Assembly: GCA_025463765.1 (NCBI GenBank)
Contig: JAODBC010000019.1
Coordinates: forward strand, 62,001-126,000
Reading direction: 5' to 3'
From: Subtercola sp.
GTDB taxonomy: Bacteria; Actinomycetota; Actinomycetes; Actinomycetales; Microbacteriaceae
Length of the DNA stretch: 64,000 nt
This document shows, piece after piece, positions 8,308 through 15,956 of this stretch. Position numbers and translations under genes: made by a program. The first letter of the stretch is position 1, and each line of letters begins with the position of its first letter. The notes under the pieces are model-generated. The model did no database searches, had not been told where the DNA came from, and worked only from the letters and a program-made list of their open reading frames with translations.

Positions 8308-9777
8308 ATGGCTGAGCTCCACGACCTGACCGCTCTCGAACAATGGCGATTGCTGCAGAAGGGCGACATCGGTGTGCTCGAGCTCACCGAGCACTACCTC
8401 GCCCGCATCGAACGGCTGAACCCGTCTCTCGGGGCGTTTCACGAGGTGACCGCCGACCGCGCTCGTACGCGCGCTCACGAGGTCGAGGCGACCGTGCCGC
8501 GCACGACCACCCTGTGGGGGCTGCCGTTCGGCGACAAAGACCTGGTGCGCCGACGCGGGGTGCGTACGACCTTCGGGTCTCGTGTCTTCGAGCAGTTCGT
8601 GCCCGAGGAGTCCGACGAGATCGCCGAGGTTCTCGACGAAGCCGGGGGAGTGAGCCTCGGCAAGACCGCCACGCCCGAGTTCGGACTGCCGAGCTACACC
8701 GAGAACCTCGTGGCGCCGCCGGCCCGCAACCCATACGACCTTGATCTCGGCCCGGGCGGGTCGAGCGGCGGGGCGGCCGTGGCGGTGGCCGCCGGGCTGC
8801 TGCCCTTCGCGCCCGGTTCAGACGGCGGCGGGTCGATACGCATCCCCGCCGCGGCCACCGGGCTCGTCGGGCTGAAGCCGACGCGCGGCCTGATTCCCGC
8901 CTCGTCGGGCATCGGAACTCTTGCCGGGCTCGGTGTGGGCGGCCCACTGGCACGAACCGTCGCCGATGCCGCCCTGCTTCTCGACGGCATGATCGCTCCC
9001 TCGGGCGGGGCGCCCCGGCATCACTTCTCGCTGCGCGCGCCGTCGAACGTCGAGGGCCCCTACCTCGGCGCGGCCATCCGCGGAGAAGGGCGCTTTCAGA
9101 TCGGCGTGCTGCTCGATTCACCCTGGCAGCTCGATTACGAGATCACCATCGACCCCGAGGTGCGTGAGACCTTCGAGCAGACCGTCGAGCTTCTGGCCGA
9201 CCTCGGGCACGGCCTCGAGACGCTCTCGCTGCTGCCCTCGCCCGAATACGGCCCCGCCTTTCGTACCATCTGGCAGGCCGGCGCTGCCATGCTGCCGGTC
9301 GACGAGACGAACGAACACCTGCTCGAACCCCTCACGCTCTGGCTCATGCGTCGCGGCCGTGAGCTGCCTGCGACGCAACTGATGGATGCCCTGCAGAAGC
9401 TCTCGGCCTTCGAGCGCTCGGTCATCTCACAGTTCGCCTCGTTCGACGCGGTGCTCACGCCGACCCTGGCGATGCCGCCGCGGCCGATCGGCTGGTTCGA
9501 TGCGGTGGATGCCGAGCTCAACTTCGCGCAACAGGTGCAGTACACGCCGTTCACGTCGTTTGTGAACGTGAGCGGGCTGCCCGCCATCACGCTTCCGGTC
9601 GGTGCGACTTCTGCTGTCGGTGCGGCTTCTGTTGTCGGTGCGGCTGAGGGCGGCCTGCCGATCGGCATTCAGCTGATCGGCAGGCCGGGAGGAGAAGCGA
9701 CGTTGTTCGCTCTCGGGCGCCAGCTCGAGCGGCGGCTGCAGTGGTACGACGTTCATCCGCCGGCCTTCTCGGCCTAG
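8308..9777 (+). CDS. Amidase (amidase-signature family)
   Basis: 489 aa hydrolase of the Ser-cisSer-Lys class. Lys77 lies in PFGDKDLV, the signature GPGGSSGGAAVAVAAG holds Ser152/Ser153, and the nucleophile Ser176 is in GGGSIRIPAA. The C-terminal GLPIGIQLIGRPGGEATL is typical. It hydrolyses an amide of unknown identity; GatA is unlikely because no gatB/gatC flank it. Just before the C-terminal motif (coding bases 9600-9650) there are three imperfect 18-bp units encoding VGATSA/VGAASV/VGAAEG, an in-frame repeat insertion absent from the conserved core. ATG 8308. Confidence 0.9.
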   Translation: MAELHDLTALEQWRLLQKGDIGVLELTEHYLARIERLNPSLGAFHEVTADRARTRAHEVEATVPRTTTLWGLPFGDKDLVRRRGVRTTFGSRVFEQFVPEESDEIAEVLDEAGGVSLGKTATPEFGLPSYTENLVAPPARNPYDLDLGPGGSSGGAAVAVAAGLLPFAPGSDGGGSIRIPAAATGLVGLKPTRGLIPASSGIGTLAGLGVGGPLARTVADAALLLDGMIAPSGGAPRHHFSLRAPSNVEGPYLGAAIRGEGRFQIGVLLDSPWQLDYEITIDPEVRETFEQTVELLADLGHGLETLSLLPSPEYGPAFRTIWQAGAAMLPVDETNEHLLEPLTLWLMRRGRELPATQLMDALQKLSAFERSVISQFASFDAVLTPTLAMPPRPIGWFDAVDAELNFAQQVQYTPFTSFVNVSGLPAITLPVGATSAVGAASVVGAAEGGLPIGIQLIGRPGGEATLFALGRQLERRLQWYDVHPPAFSA

Positions 9778-9828
9778 CGATCGGTATTCTGTGAGTTCTC
9801 TTACGCACGGTGACAGGGAGTTGTGCGA

Positions 9829-9847
9829 TTAGGTTAGGCAACCCTAT
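9829..9847 (+). promoter_or_regulatory. DtxR/IdeR-type iron box overlapping a promoter
   Basis: TTAGGTTAGGCAACCCTAT matches 16 of 19 positions of the actinobacterial iron-box consensus TTAGGTTAGGCTAACCTAA as I recall it. It lies between a possible -35 (TTGTGC, 9821-9826) and the -10 TATGCT (9845-9850), so an iron-loaded repressor here would block RNA polymerase. The next ATG (9859) is 8 bases past the -10. The gene downstream is therefore predicted to be iron-repressed and leaderless. Confidence 0.75.
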
Positions 9848-9858
9848 GCTTGAGGCAA

Positions 9859-10386
9859 ATGAGCGTAGTACTGACGAGGCCCGATGCAGCAATGCGAGCA
9901 TCCGGTGTCACCGAAACGGGCGGCCAGGTCGTATCTCCGAGTGCTGGCGTTTTAGCTGTCTCTACCTTGCGGGGCCGGGTTCTGCTGGCCGCCGAGGTTT
10001 CGTCGCTCGATGCCGTGCGTGACGTCATCGCGCAGATTTGGTCGGTGCAGACGCGCACGAATCGCACCCGCGGCCAGGTTTTCATCGAAGTCGCCTCGGC
10101 CGAGCAGATCGAGCAGATCAGTCTGCTCGAACCGCTCGAGACCCCGGAGCTGATCACCGTGACCTGGCTTGCGCGCGATGCACGCAGCGGGGCGCCGGGT
10201 ACCGGCGAGTTGTGCGGCGCCGGAGTCGCCCTCGGCCGAGCCGTTCGGGCCTGGGTGAGCGAAATGACCACGGGCGACCCCGAGGTCGACGGTGAAGAGC
10301 TCTCTGCCGTCGTCTTCGGCGACTCGGCAGAAATCGTCGACCTGCGTCTCGACCTCATCTCGACGCTGGGCCTCGTCTCCGTCTGA
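9859..10386 (+). CDS. Unknown protein under a predicted iron box
   Basis: 175 aa from ATG 9859 (a TTG nine bases upstream is also in frame, but the promoter geometry favours the ATG). Acidic, soluble, no signal peptide, membrane segment or recognised motif. Alternating beta/helix-like stretches such as LRGRVLLAAEVSSL and GQVFIEVASAEQIEQI suggest a small alpha/beta protein. I do not recognise the family. Its only functional clue is the iron box at 9829-9847, which implies expression under iron limitation; candidate roles are iron-sparing or siderophore-related. The neighbours (amidase, SDR) do not help. Confidence 0.75.
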   Translation: MSVVLTRPDAAMRASGVTETGGQVVSPSAGVLAVSTLRGRVLLAAEVSSLDAVRDVIAQIWSVQTRTNRTRGQVFIEVASAEQIEQISLLEPLETPELITVTWLARDARSGAPGTGELCGAGVALGRAVRAWVSEMTTGDPEVDGEELSAVVFGDSAEIVDLRLDLISTLGLVSV

Positions 10387-10429
10387 CGGGCTATTATCCG
10401 TCTGACGGGCTATCGCCGACTCGGCTGGG

Positions 10430-11260
10430 TCAGGCGGCGACCTCGCGGGCCGAGACCGCCCAGAACTTGGCGGCGAAGTCGGCGTCGTTGGCCTGCCGCG
10501 CGGTGTGGCCGTTCGGCTTCAGCTGGTCGAAGAACGTTCCGCTCGGGGCATCCACTCGGTCTGCCGACGCGAGGTGAACGAGGGGAGCCGCCCCGGCCTC
10601 GGGCGTCAGGCCGAGGCGGCCGCCGAGCAGCCCGTTCGAGATCTTCAGCGGCAGGGTGTCGGCGCCGAACGACGTCGAGACGAAGCCGGGGTGAAACGCG
10701 TAGGCCGAGATTGCACTGCCGGCCGTCTGGCGGGCAAGTTCTTTGATGAAGAGAATGTTCGCCAGCTTCGCCGCCCCGTAAGCCGGCCAGCCGCCCAGCC
10801 ACCGCCGATTGCGCAGATCGAGGTCGTCGAGCCGAATCTTTCCGAGCGTGTTCGCGCTCGACGCCGTCGAAATGACGCGCACCGGTGAAACGGTTGCGTT
10901 CTCGCGCAATCTCGGCAGAAGCAGTGTCGTCAGCAGGAACGGAGCGAGGTGGTTGCTCTGTATGGTGCGCTCGTGCCCGTCGACCGTCAGCGCGCGTTTT
11001 TTGACGAGCCCGCCGGCGTTGTTCGCCAGCACGTCGATGCGGTCGTAGCGGTTCAGCAGCGCATCCGCCAGCGCCCGCACGTCGTCGAGGCGGTCGTAGT
11101 CGGCGAGAAACGCTTCTCCGCCGATGTCTGCGGCAACCGACCGGGTGCGCTCTGCATTGCGCCCGACGACTGCGATGGTGTGACCTTGCGCGGCGAGAGT
11201 GCCGGCCGCCGACCGGCCGATGCCCGAACTGCCGCCGGTGATCACGATGACTTTGCTCAC
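10430..11260 (-). CDS. Short-chain dehydrogenase, retinol-dehydrogenase-like
   Basis: 276 aa classical SDR. TGGSSGIG is at residues 8-15, NNAGG near 80, the STASSA segment carries the catalytic Ser, and YGAAK supplies Tyr and Lys. The LDDLDLR.RRWLGGW segment before YGAAK is typical of the WWOX/retinol-dehydrogenase-like subgroup. Substrate unknown. The GTG start at 11260 overlaps the TGA of the preceding HExxH gene (GTGA), making a three-gene leftward operon with the disulfide oxidoreductase. Confidence 0.85.
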   Translation of the reverse strand: MSKVIVITGGSSGIGRSAAGTLAAQGHTIAVVGRNAERTRSVAADIGGEAFLADYDRLDDVRALADALLNRYDRIDVLANNAGGLVKKRALTVDGHERTIQSNHLAPFLLTTLLLPRLRENATVSPVRVISTASSANTLGKIRLDDLDLRNRRWLGGWPAYGAAKLANILFIKELARQTAGSAISAYAFHPGFVSTSFGADTLPLKISNGLLGGRLGLTPEAGAAPLVHLASADRVDAPSGTFFDQLKPNGHTARQANDADFAAKFWAVSAREVAA

Positions 11261-11655
11261 CGGTAGCCGCCTTTCTCGAGCCCGGCCTCGATTTCGAACC
11301 GGTTAGTGAGTGGGTCGCTTCCGGCCAGAAAGTACACGAAAGGAAACGTGAGGCCGTACTTCTGCCACTGTAGCCGGTGCACGGCCTCGTGTTCCAGCAC
11401 GGTCGGGCCCGCGTTGGTATCGGTGAGGTAGACGCCGCCGATGCACGACCCGCCGCGCGAAAACGCCCAGGTCGGCAGGCCGGTGCACACGAAGAGGCCA
11501 TCGACCCGGCGAATGCGGCCCGTACTCAGCATGGCACCCCAGACCAGCCCTACGAGGGTCGCGTATAGGTATCCGGCCCGCGCGAGCGGAGGGCTCAGCA
11601 GCACGGTACGAACGATGACGACGAACGGTGTCAGCAGAAGGCGAGCGATCTTCAC
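11257..11655 (-). CDS. Small membrane protein with HExxH metalloprotease-like motif
   Basis: 132 aa from a GTG at 11655, one base after the stop codon of the oxidoreductase gene, so coupled translation is likely. Residues about 5-45 are hydrophobic (one or two membrane segments). The C-terminal half contains HEAVHRLQW (HExxH at 89-93), then FEIEAGLEKGGYR, where a Glu could be the third zinc ligand. Similar short proteins occur in Microbacteriaceae under uninformative names. A role as a minimal zinc peptidase is an inference from the motif alone. A longer upstream start is unlikely because it would run deep into the preceding gene. Confidence 0.75.
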   Translation of the reverse strand: MKIARLLLTPFVVIVRTVLLSPPLARAGYLYATLVGLVWGAMLSTGRIRRVDGLFVCTGLPTWAFSRGGSCIGGVYLTDTNAGPTVLEHEAVHRLQWQKYGLTFPFVYFLAGSDPLTNRFEIEAGLEKGGYR

Positions 11656-11656
11656 G

Positions 11657-13117
11657 CTAGAAGCTCGAGTCGTCGCGGCCGTAGGTTTCGAGCAGTCGTA
11701 ACCACACCTCGCTGAGGGTCGGGTACGACGGCACGGCATGCCACAACCGATTCAGCGGAACCTCGCCCACCACGGCTACGGTCGCCGAGTGGATGAGCTC
11801 ACCCACGTCTTGGCCCACGAAGGTGACCCCGAGCAGCACCTGGCGCTTCTCGTCGACCACGGCCTTCGCCCGGCCGACATAGTTCTCGCTCGTTACGCTC
11901 GCGCCGGCGACCCAGCTGATGTCGTATTCCACGGCGCGCACCGAGTAGCCCGCCTTCTTCGCAGCCGCCTCGGTCAGGCCGACCGAAGCCACCTCGGGAT
12001 CGGTGAACGTCACTTGCGGAACAGCCTCGTGGTCGGCCGTCGCAACATGCGCACCCCAGGGCTTGATCGAGAGTTTCTTGCCAAGAGCGCGAGCGGCGAT
12101 CACGTCGCCGGCAGCGCGCGCCTGGTATTTACCCTGATGCGTCAGCAGCGCACGATGGTTCACGTCTCCGGTCGCATAGAGCCATTCGCCCTCGAGAGGT
12201 GCGCCGTCGGCACCGAGCACGAGCAGCGTGTCGTCGGTCGCCAGCCACTGGTTCGGTTTCAGCCCGATGGCCTCCAGCCCGAGATCGCCGGTGCGCGGCG
12301 ACCGCCCGATGGCCACCAGAATCTCGTCGACAACTAGCGTGTTGCCGTCGTCGAGAGCTATCGTCACGTCGCCGCCCGCCCCGCTACGCCGAACCGCCGT
12401 CGGCGACACACCGATGCTGACCGTCGCCCCGAGCCCGATGAGCGAGTCGCGAACCAGTTCGCCGGCGAACGGTTCTTGATTGCTGAGCAGGCCCGACCGC
12501 GACAGCAGCGTCACTTCGGAGCCCAAAGATGCGTACGCCGTGGCCATCTCGCAGCCGACGACTCCGCCGCCCAGAATCGCGAGCCGCTTCGGAACCACCT
12601 GTGATGAGGTGGCGTCTCGGCTGGTCCACGGGCCGGAATCGGCGAGCCCGGGGATGTCGGGCAGCAGCGCGGCCGACCCGGTAGAGACGGTGATCGCGTG
12701 CCGGGCGACAAGATGCGTGACTTCGCCGCGATCATTCGTCACGTCGAGCTCTTTCGGCGCAGTGAACCGTGCGTAGCCCCGAACGAGCGTGATGCCCGCG
12801 CCGGCGACCCACTCGACCTGGCTCGCGTCGTTCCATTCGTTCACGACGGCGTTGCGACGTTTGAAGACAGCGGCGGCGTCGAGCACTCCCGTGACGGCCT
12901 CGCGCGCGCCGGCGACGTTCTCGGCTGCACGCAGTGCGGCACCGCTTCGAAGCAGGGCCTTCGACGGCATGCACGCCCAGTACGAACATTCACCGCCGAC
13001 GAGTTCGGCTTCGACGATGGCGACCGTCAGGCCGCCCTGTACGGCCCGGTCGGCGACGTTCTCGCCCACCGCCCCCGCGCCGATGACGATGAGGTCGAAA
13101 GTCTCGGTGGTAACCAT
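11657..13117 (-). CDS. FAD-dependent pyridine nucleotide-disulfide oxidoreductase (Lpd/MerA-like)
   Basis: 486 aa. An N-terminal FAD Rossmann motif (VIGAGAVGENVAD), the redox-active disulfide in GECSYWACMPSK (Cys-x4-Cys), a second nucleotide motif (LAILGGGVVGCEMA) and a C-terminal dimerisation domain are all present. The C-terminal active-site motif normally reads HPT..E with a catalytic His; here it reads AVPSYPTLSE, so that His is replaced by Tyr. This makes a canonical dihydrolipoamide dehydrogenase unlikely and points to a divergent subgroup with unknown disulfide or quinone substrate. First gene of the operon with the HExxH protein and an SDR. Confidence 0.85.
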   Translation of the reverse strand: MVTTETFDLIVIGAGAVGENVADRAVQGGLTVAIVEAELVGGECSYWACMPSKALLRSGAALRAAENVAGAREAVTGVLDAAAVFKRRNAVVNEWNDASQVEWVAGAGITLVRGYARFTAPKELDVTNDRGEVTHLVARHAITVSTGSAALLPDIPGLADSGPWTSRDATSSQVVPKRLAILGGGVVGCEMATAYASLGSEVTLLSRSGLLSNQEPFAGELVRDSLIGLGATVSIGVSPTAVRRSGAGGDVTIALDDGNTLVVDEILVAIGRSPRTGDLGLEAIGLKPNQWLATDDTLLVLGADGAPLEGEWLYATGDVNHRALLTHQGKYQARAAGDVIAARALGKKLSIKPWGAHVATADHEAVPQVTFTDPEVASVGLTEAAAKKAGYSVRAVEYDISWVAGASVTSENYVGRAKAVVDEKRQVLLGVTFVGQDVGELIHSATVAVVGEVPLNRLWHAVPSYPTLSEVWLRLLETYGRDDSSF

Positions 13118-13126
13118 GACCTCACA

Positions 13127-13960
13127 CTACCTGCCGACAAAGTCTGCCGGCTGGCGGTTGACGAACGCCTGCATTCCGCGCACGGAATCTTCGGTGGCCG
13201 CGAGTCGCACGAGCTCGGGCTGCAGGGCGACGGCCGCGGCGACCTGCCCGGTGTCGTCACCGGCGCGTTCGGCGAGTCGTGCGTTCGCGAGGGTCGCCTG
13301 AACCGCGAGGGGCGCCTGGGCGGCGATGCGCTCGGCGATCGCGAGTGCGGCGTCGAGCTGCTCGCCGTCGGGCACCAGCTGCTGCACGAGGCCCATGCGG
13401 TGGGCTTCGACAGCGTCGAAGGTGTCGCCGGTGAGCATCCAGCGCATCGCGTTGCCCCAGCCGACGGCACGGGGAAACCGAATGGTCGCGCCGCCGAAGG
13501 GCAGAATGCCGCGGCTCACCTCGATCTGGGCGAATCGGGTCGACTGCGCGGCGACGGCGACATCGCTGGCGAGCATGAGCTCGATGCCGAGCGTGAGGCA
13601 GGTTCCGTGCACCGCGATCACCACGGGTTTGGTGCGCGGCGGGCTGCTGGGGCTGACCTGCCAGGGGTCGATGCCGCCCTCGGCTACGATATCGAGGCCC
13701 GCTGCCGAGATGCGTGGCCCGACGTCGGCCAGGTCGAGGCCCGCGGTGAAATGCTCGCCGATGGCGTGAACCACACCGACCCTCAGCTCGGGGTCGCGCT
13801 CGAGTTCGCCGTAGGCCAGCGAGAGCTGTTGCAGCAATTCGAAATCGGCGGCGTTGCGTTTCTCGGGTCGGTTGAAAGCCATCAGCAGAATGTGGCCGCG
13901 GCGTTCGACCAGGATGCGCGGAGAGGCGGACGGAATCTCAGAAGGAGTGTGCTCTGTCAT
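13127..13960 (-). CDS. Enoyl-CoA hydratase/isomerase (crotonase family)
   Basis: 277 aa from ATG 13960. Crotonase landmarks: FNRPEKRNA near the N-terminus, the oxyanion-hole segment EHFTAGLDLADV, and GTCLTLGIELMLASDVAVA in the middle, followed by GILPFGGATIRFPRAVGWGNAMRWMLTG. A Glu at the classical first catalytic position is not obvious in the segment after GTCLTLG, so hydratase versus isomerase or another crotonase reaction cannot be assigned. It is 9 bp upstream of the end of the oxidoreductase region and may feed the same transcript. Confidence 0.85.
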   Translation of the reverse strand: MTEHTPSEIPSASPRILVERRGHILLMAFNRPEKRNAADFELLQQLSLAYGELERDPELRVGVVHAIGEHFTAGLDLADVGPRISAAGLDIVAEGGIDPWQVSPSSPPRTKPVVIAVHGTCLTLGIELMLASDVAVAAQSTRFAQIEVSRGILPFGGATIRFPRAVGWGNAMRWMLTGDTFDAVEAHRMGLVQQLVPDGEQLDAALAIAERIAAQAPLAVQATLANARLAERAGDDTGQVAAAVALQPELVRLAATEDSVRGMQAFVNRQPADFVGR

Positions 13961-14033
13961 GCGACGACGATAACTGCGCAGGCGAACCGCTCGCTGGGTC
14001 GTTGTTGGATCTGTGCAGAACACCGTGCTCGGC

Positions 14034-14135
14034 GGCCTGTGGAATTAGGTGGCCTGTGGAATGGGGCGGCCTGTGGAATTGAATGGCCTGCGGAATGGGG
14101 CGGCCGGTGGAATGGGGCGGCCTGTGGAATGCGGC
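14034..14135. repeat. 17-bp tandem repeat, six copies
   Basis: Six consecutive imperfect copies of GGCCTGTGGAATGGGGC begin at 14034, 14051, 14068, 14085, 14102 and 14119. They lie between the arginase-like stop (14155) and the crotonase start (13960). A unit of 17 is not a multiple of three, so this is a non-coding array. A short hairpin (arms GCGGCT and AGCCGC) follows at 14133-14147, close to the arginase-like stop, and may serve as its terminator. Confidence 0.9.
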
Positions 14136-14154
14136 GGCTCGAAGCCGCGTGGAG

Positions 14155-15060
14155 TCAGAGGGCGCGCGTGAGCGCCGAGATGATGCGCAGAACAGCCGAC
14201 AGATCGTCTGACGCGGCGTCGGGATTGGCCGGCGCGAACTGCGTGATCGCGGCGCCGACCACGGTGAACCGGCGGCGAACGGCAACGATGTTCTCAACGA
14301 GGGCCGCCACGGTGAGGCCGAACGGCTCGGGGTAGCTCAGCCCGGTGATCTCGGCCGGATCGAGCACGTCGAGGTCGACATGCAGGTACACCTCCAACGC
14401 GCCCGTCGCCGAGATCGCCTCGACGAGGGCATCACCACGTTCGAGTTCTTCGCTCTGCTGCAGATCGTCGATGCTCACCTCGGTGATGTGGTTCTCGTCG
14501 ATATAGGCCTGTTCGGCGTCGTCGAGCGACCGCACTCCGGCGAGAATCACCCGCGAGGGCGAGAGGGTCGACGCGAAGTCGGGAACGAGCAGCTCTGTTC
14601 CGTCGCCGAGCAGGGTTCGCAGCACCATGCTCGAGAACGGCCCGCTGCCTGACGGCGCAGTGCCCGAGCCCGACGTTTCGGGGGCCACCAGGTCGGCATG
14701 GGCATCCAGCCAGACCACGGCCAGCTCGGGATGCAGCCGCTTCGCCTCGGCGATCGGCGCCAGCTCGACACCGCAGTCGCCGCCGATGGTCACCACGAGA
14801 TCGGGTCGAACGGCTCCTTCTTCGGTTGGTTCGAGAGCCTCGTTCAACGCACGCGTCACCGAGTCACGGATGCCCCGCAGCACACTCACGCGCGCCACCC
14901 CGCTGCCGAGACTCTCACCAGCGCCCAGAGTGACCTCGAGGCGACGCGTCACACTCGACGGCAGGTCACCGGCGATGGCGTCAGCTCCGTCGATGAGCTG
15001 CATCGCGCGAGAAGAACCGGAACCCTGCCACTCGGGCACGATGAGAAAAGTTGCGACCAT
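14155..15060 (-). CDS. Arginase/agmatinase-family (ureohydrolase) protein
   Basis: 301 aa from ATG 15060. The binuclear-manganese motifs are recognisable: GGDCG at 93-97, where many family members have GGDH; WLDAHADL with DAHAD at 119-123; and HVDLDVLDP near 230. The Cys in place of the first His ligand is seen in a subgroup of actinobacterial arginase-like proteins, so this may be an atypical ureohydrolase instead of a true arginase. No arginine-catabolism genes adjoin it. A strong hairpin at 15080-15116 separates it from the upstream gene. Confidence 0.8.
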   Translation of the reverse strand: MVATFLIVPEWQGSGSSRAMQLIDGADAIAGDLPSSVTRRLEVTLGAGESLGSGVARVSVLRGIRDSVTRALNEALEPTEEGAVRPDLVVTIGGDCGVELAPIAEAKRLHPELAVVWLDAHADLVAPETSGSGTAPSGSGPFSSMVLRTLLGDGTELLVPDFASTLSPSRVILAGVRSLDDAEQAYIDENHITEVSIDDLQQSEELERGDALVEAISATGALEVYLHVDLDVLDPAEITGLSYPEPFGLTVAALVENIVAVRRRFTVVGAAITQFAPANPDAASDDLSAVLRIISALTRAL

Positions 15061-15079
15061 AGCGCTTAGCCTATTGTTT

Positions 15080-15116
15080 CCGTGCGTTCGCCCGTCTTCG
15101 CCGGGCGAACGCACGG
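15080..15116 (-). terminator. Perfect 14-bp inverted repeat between two leftward genes
   Basis: CCGTGCGTTCGCCC (15080-15093) pairs perfectly with GGGCGAACGCACGG (15103-15116) around a 9-nt loop. It lies 57 bp past the stop of the F420-reductase-like gene and 20 bp before the arginase-like start. There is no U-tract on either side, which is common for actinobacterial terminators, but the symmetric core could also be a protein-binding site. Confidence 0.65.
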
Positions 15117-15173
15117 AGATCGACCGAGGGCGGTCACTCGAGAACCGTCTCTCGTCCCTCAGCTAAGCCTCTG

Positions 15174-15851
15174 CTACGCGTGCGTTCCGAACTCGTTCGG
15201 AACCATGTCGCGGTAGCGCTTGGCATTCGCCAGGTCGGCGGTGATCTCGTCGACCGTGCGGTACCCCGCCACGTAGCCGGGCTCATCGCGCTGAATGCGC
15301 CATCCCTCGGCGAGCGGGCCGGCGTCGACGGCGTCGAATCCGAATTCGTCGAGCAGGGTCGCGACCGTCGCCTTCGACGCATCGTCGTCGCCGGCGATGA
15401 CGAGCGCTCGCCGACCGAGCGAGCCGGCCGGCTTGCCGTCGGTGGTGATCTGATCGAAACGGATGTGGTTGAACGCCTTGACCACGTGCGAGGTGGGCAG
15501 GTGCTGTTGCAGCAGCTCCGACACGGTGGTGCTTTCGTCATCGAGTTCGGCGATGTGCCCATCGCGTTCGAAGTAGTAGTTGTTCGTATCGAGCACGACC
15601 TTGCCGGCCAGTTCTTCGACCGGCACCTCGGTGTACGCGATGAGCGGCACCGAAACAACAGCGATGTCGGCGGCCGCAGCCGCTTCGGTGGCAGTGCCGG
15701 CCGACGCCTGGGGGCCGAGCTCTTCGACGAGTTCGGCGAGGGTCTCCGGCCCGCGTGAGTTACTGAGCACGACCGTGTAGCCGTTCGCCACCGCGAGACG
15801 GGCGATCTGGGCGCCGATGTGGCCTGATCCGATGAATCCGAGAGTAGTCAT
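15174..15851 (-). CDS. NADPH-dependent F420-reductase-like oxidoreductase
   Basis: 225 aa. The N-terminal GFIGSGHIGAQIARLAVANG is the dinucleotide-binding loop of the NADP oxidoreductase/F420-dependent family, followed by VVLSNSRGPETL where the Arg favours NADPH. DTNNYYFERDG and VKAFNHIRFDQ are family segments. Members either reduce F420 with NADPH or use another partner; cofactor F420 dependence cannot be proved from this sequence. ATG 15851, divergent from the glutamine amidotransferase at 15957. Confidence 0.85.
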   Translation of the reverse strand: MTTLGFIGSGHIGAQIARLAVANGYTVVLSNSRGPETLAELVEELGPQASAGTATEAAAAADIAVVSVPLIAYTEVPVEELAGKVVLDTNNYYFERDGHIAELDDESTTVSELLQQHLPTSHVVKAFNHIRFDQITTDGKPAGSLGRRALVIAGDDDASKATVATLLDEFGFDAVDAGPLAEGWRIQRDEPGYVAGYRTVDEITADLANAKRYRDMVPNEFGTHA

Positions 15852-15944
15852 GAGATTTCGAACCTCGAGACTGGGCAGATTGTTCCGCTCGCGCGAGTAT
15901 TGCGAAACATTACCCGCGCCGGTGGTGGATGCCCGGGCGGATGC

Positions 15945-15950
15945 TTATAT
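15945..15950 (+). promoter_or_regulatory. -10 element, leaderless start of the amidotransferase
   Basis: TTATAT ends 6 bases before ATG 15957. The GGAGG in between is too close to the ATG to act as a ribosome-binding site, which supports the leaderless reading. Confidence 0.5.
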
Positions 15951-15956
15951 GGAGGT

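Noticed and set aside
9100-9777. GatA subunit of the amidotransferase
   Set aside because: No gatB or gatC nearby and the protein has the general amidase C-terminus.
12698-14335. A 545-codon rightward frame opposite the oxidoreductase and crotonase genes
   Set aside because: Antisense to two complete enzymes and its end lies in the 17-bp repeat; no start signal.
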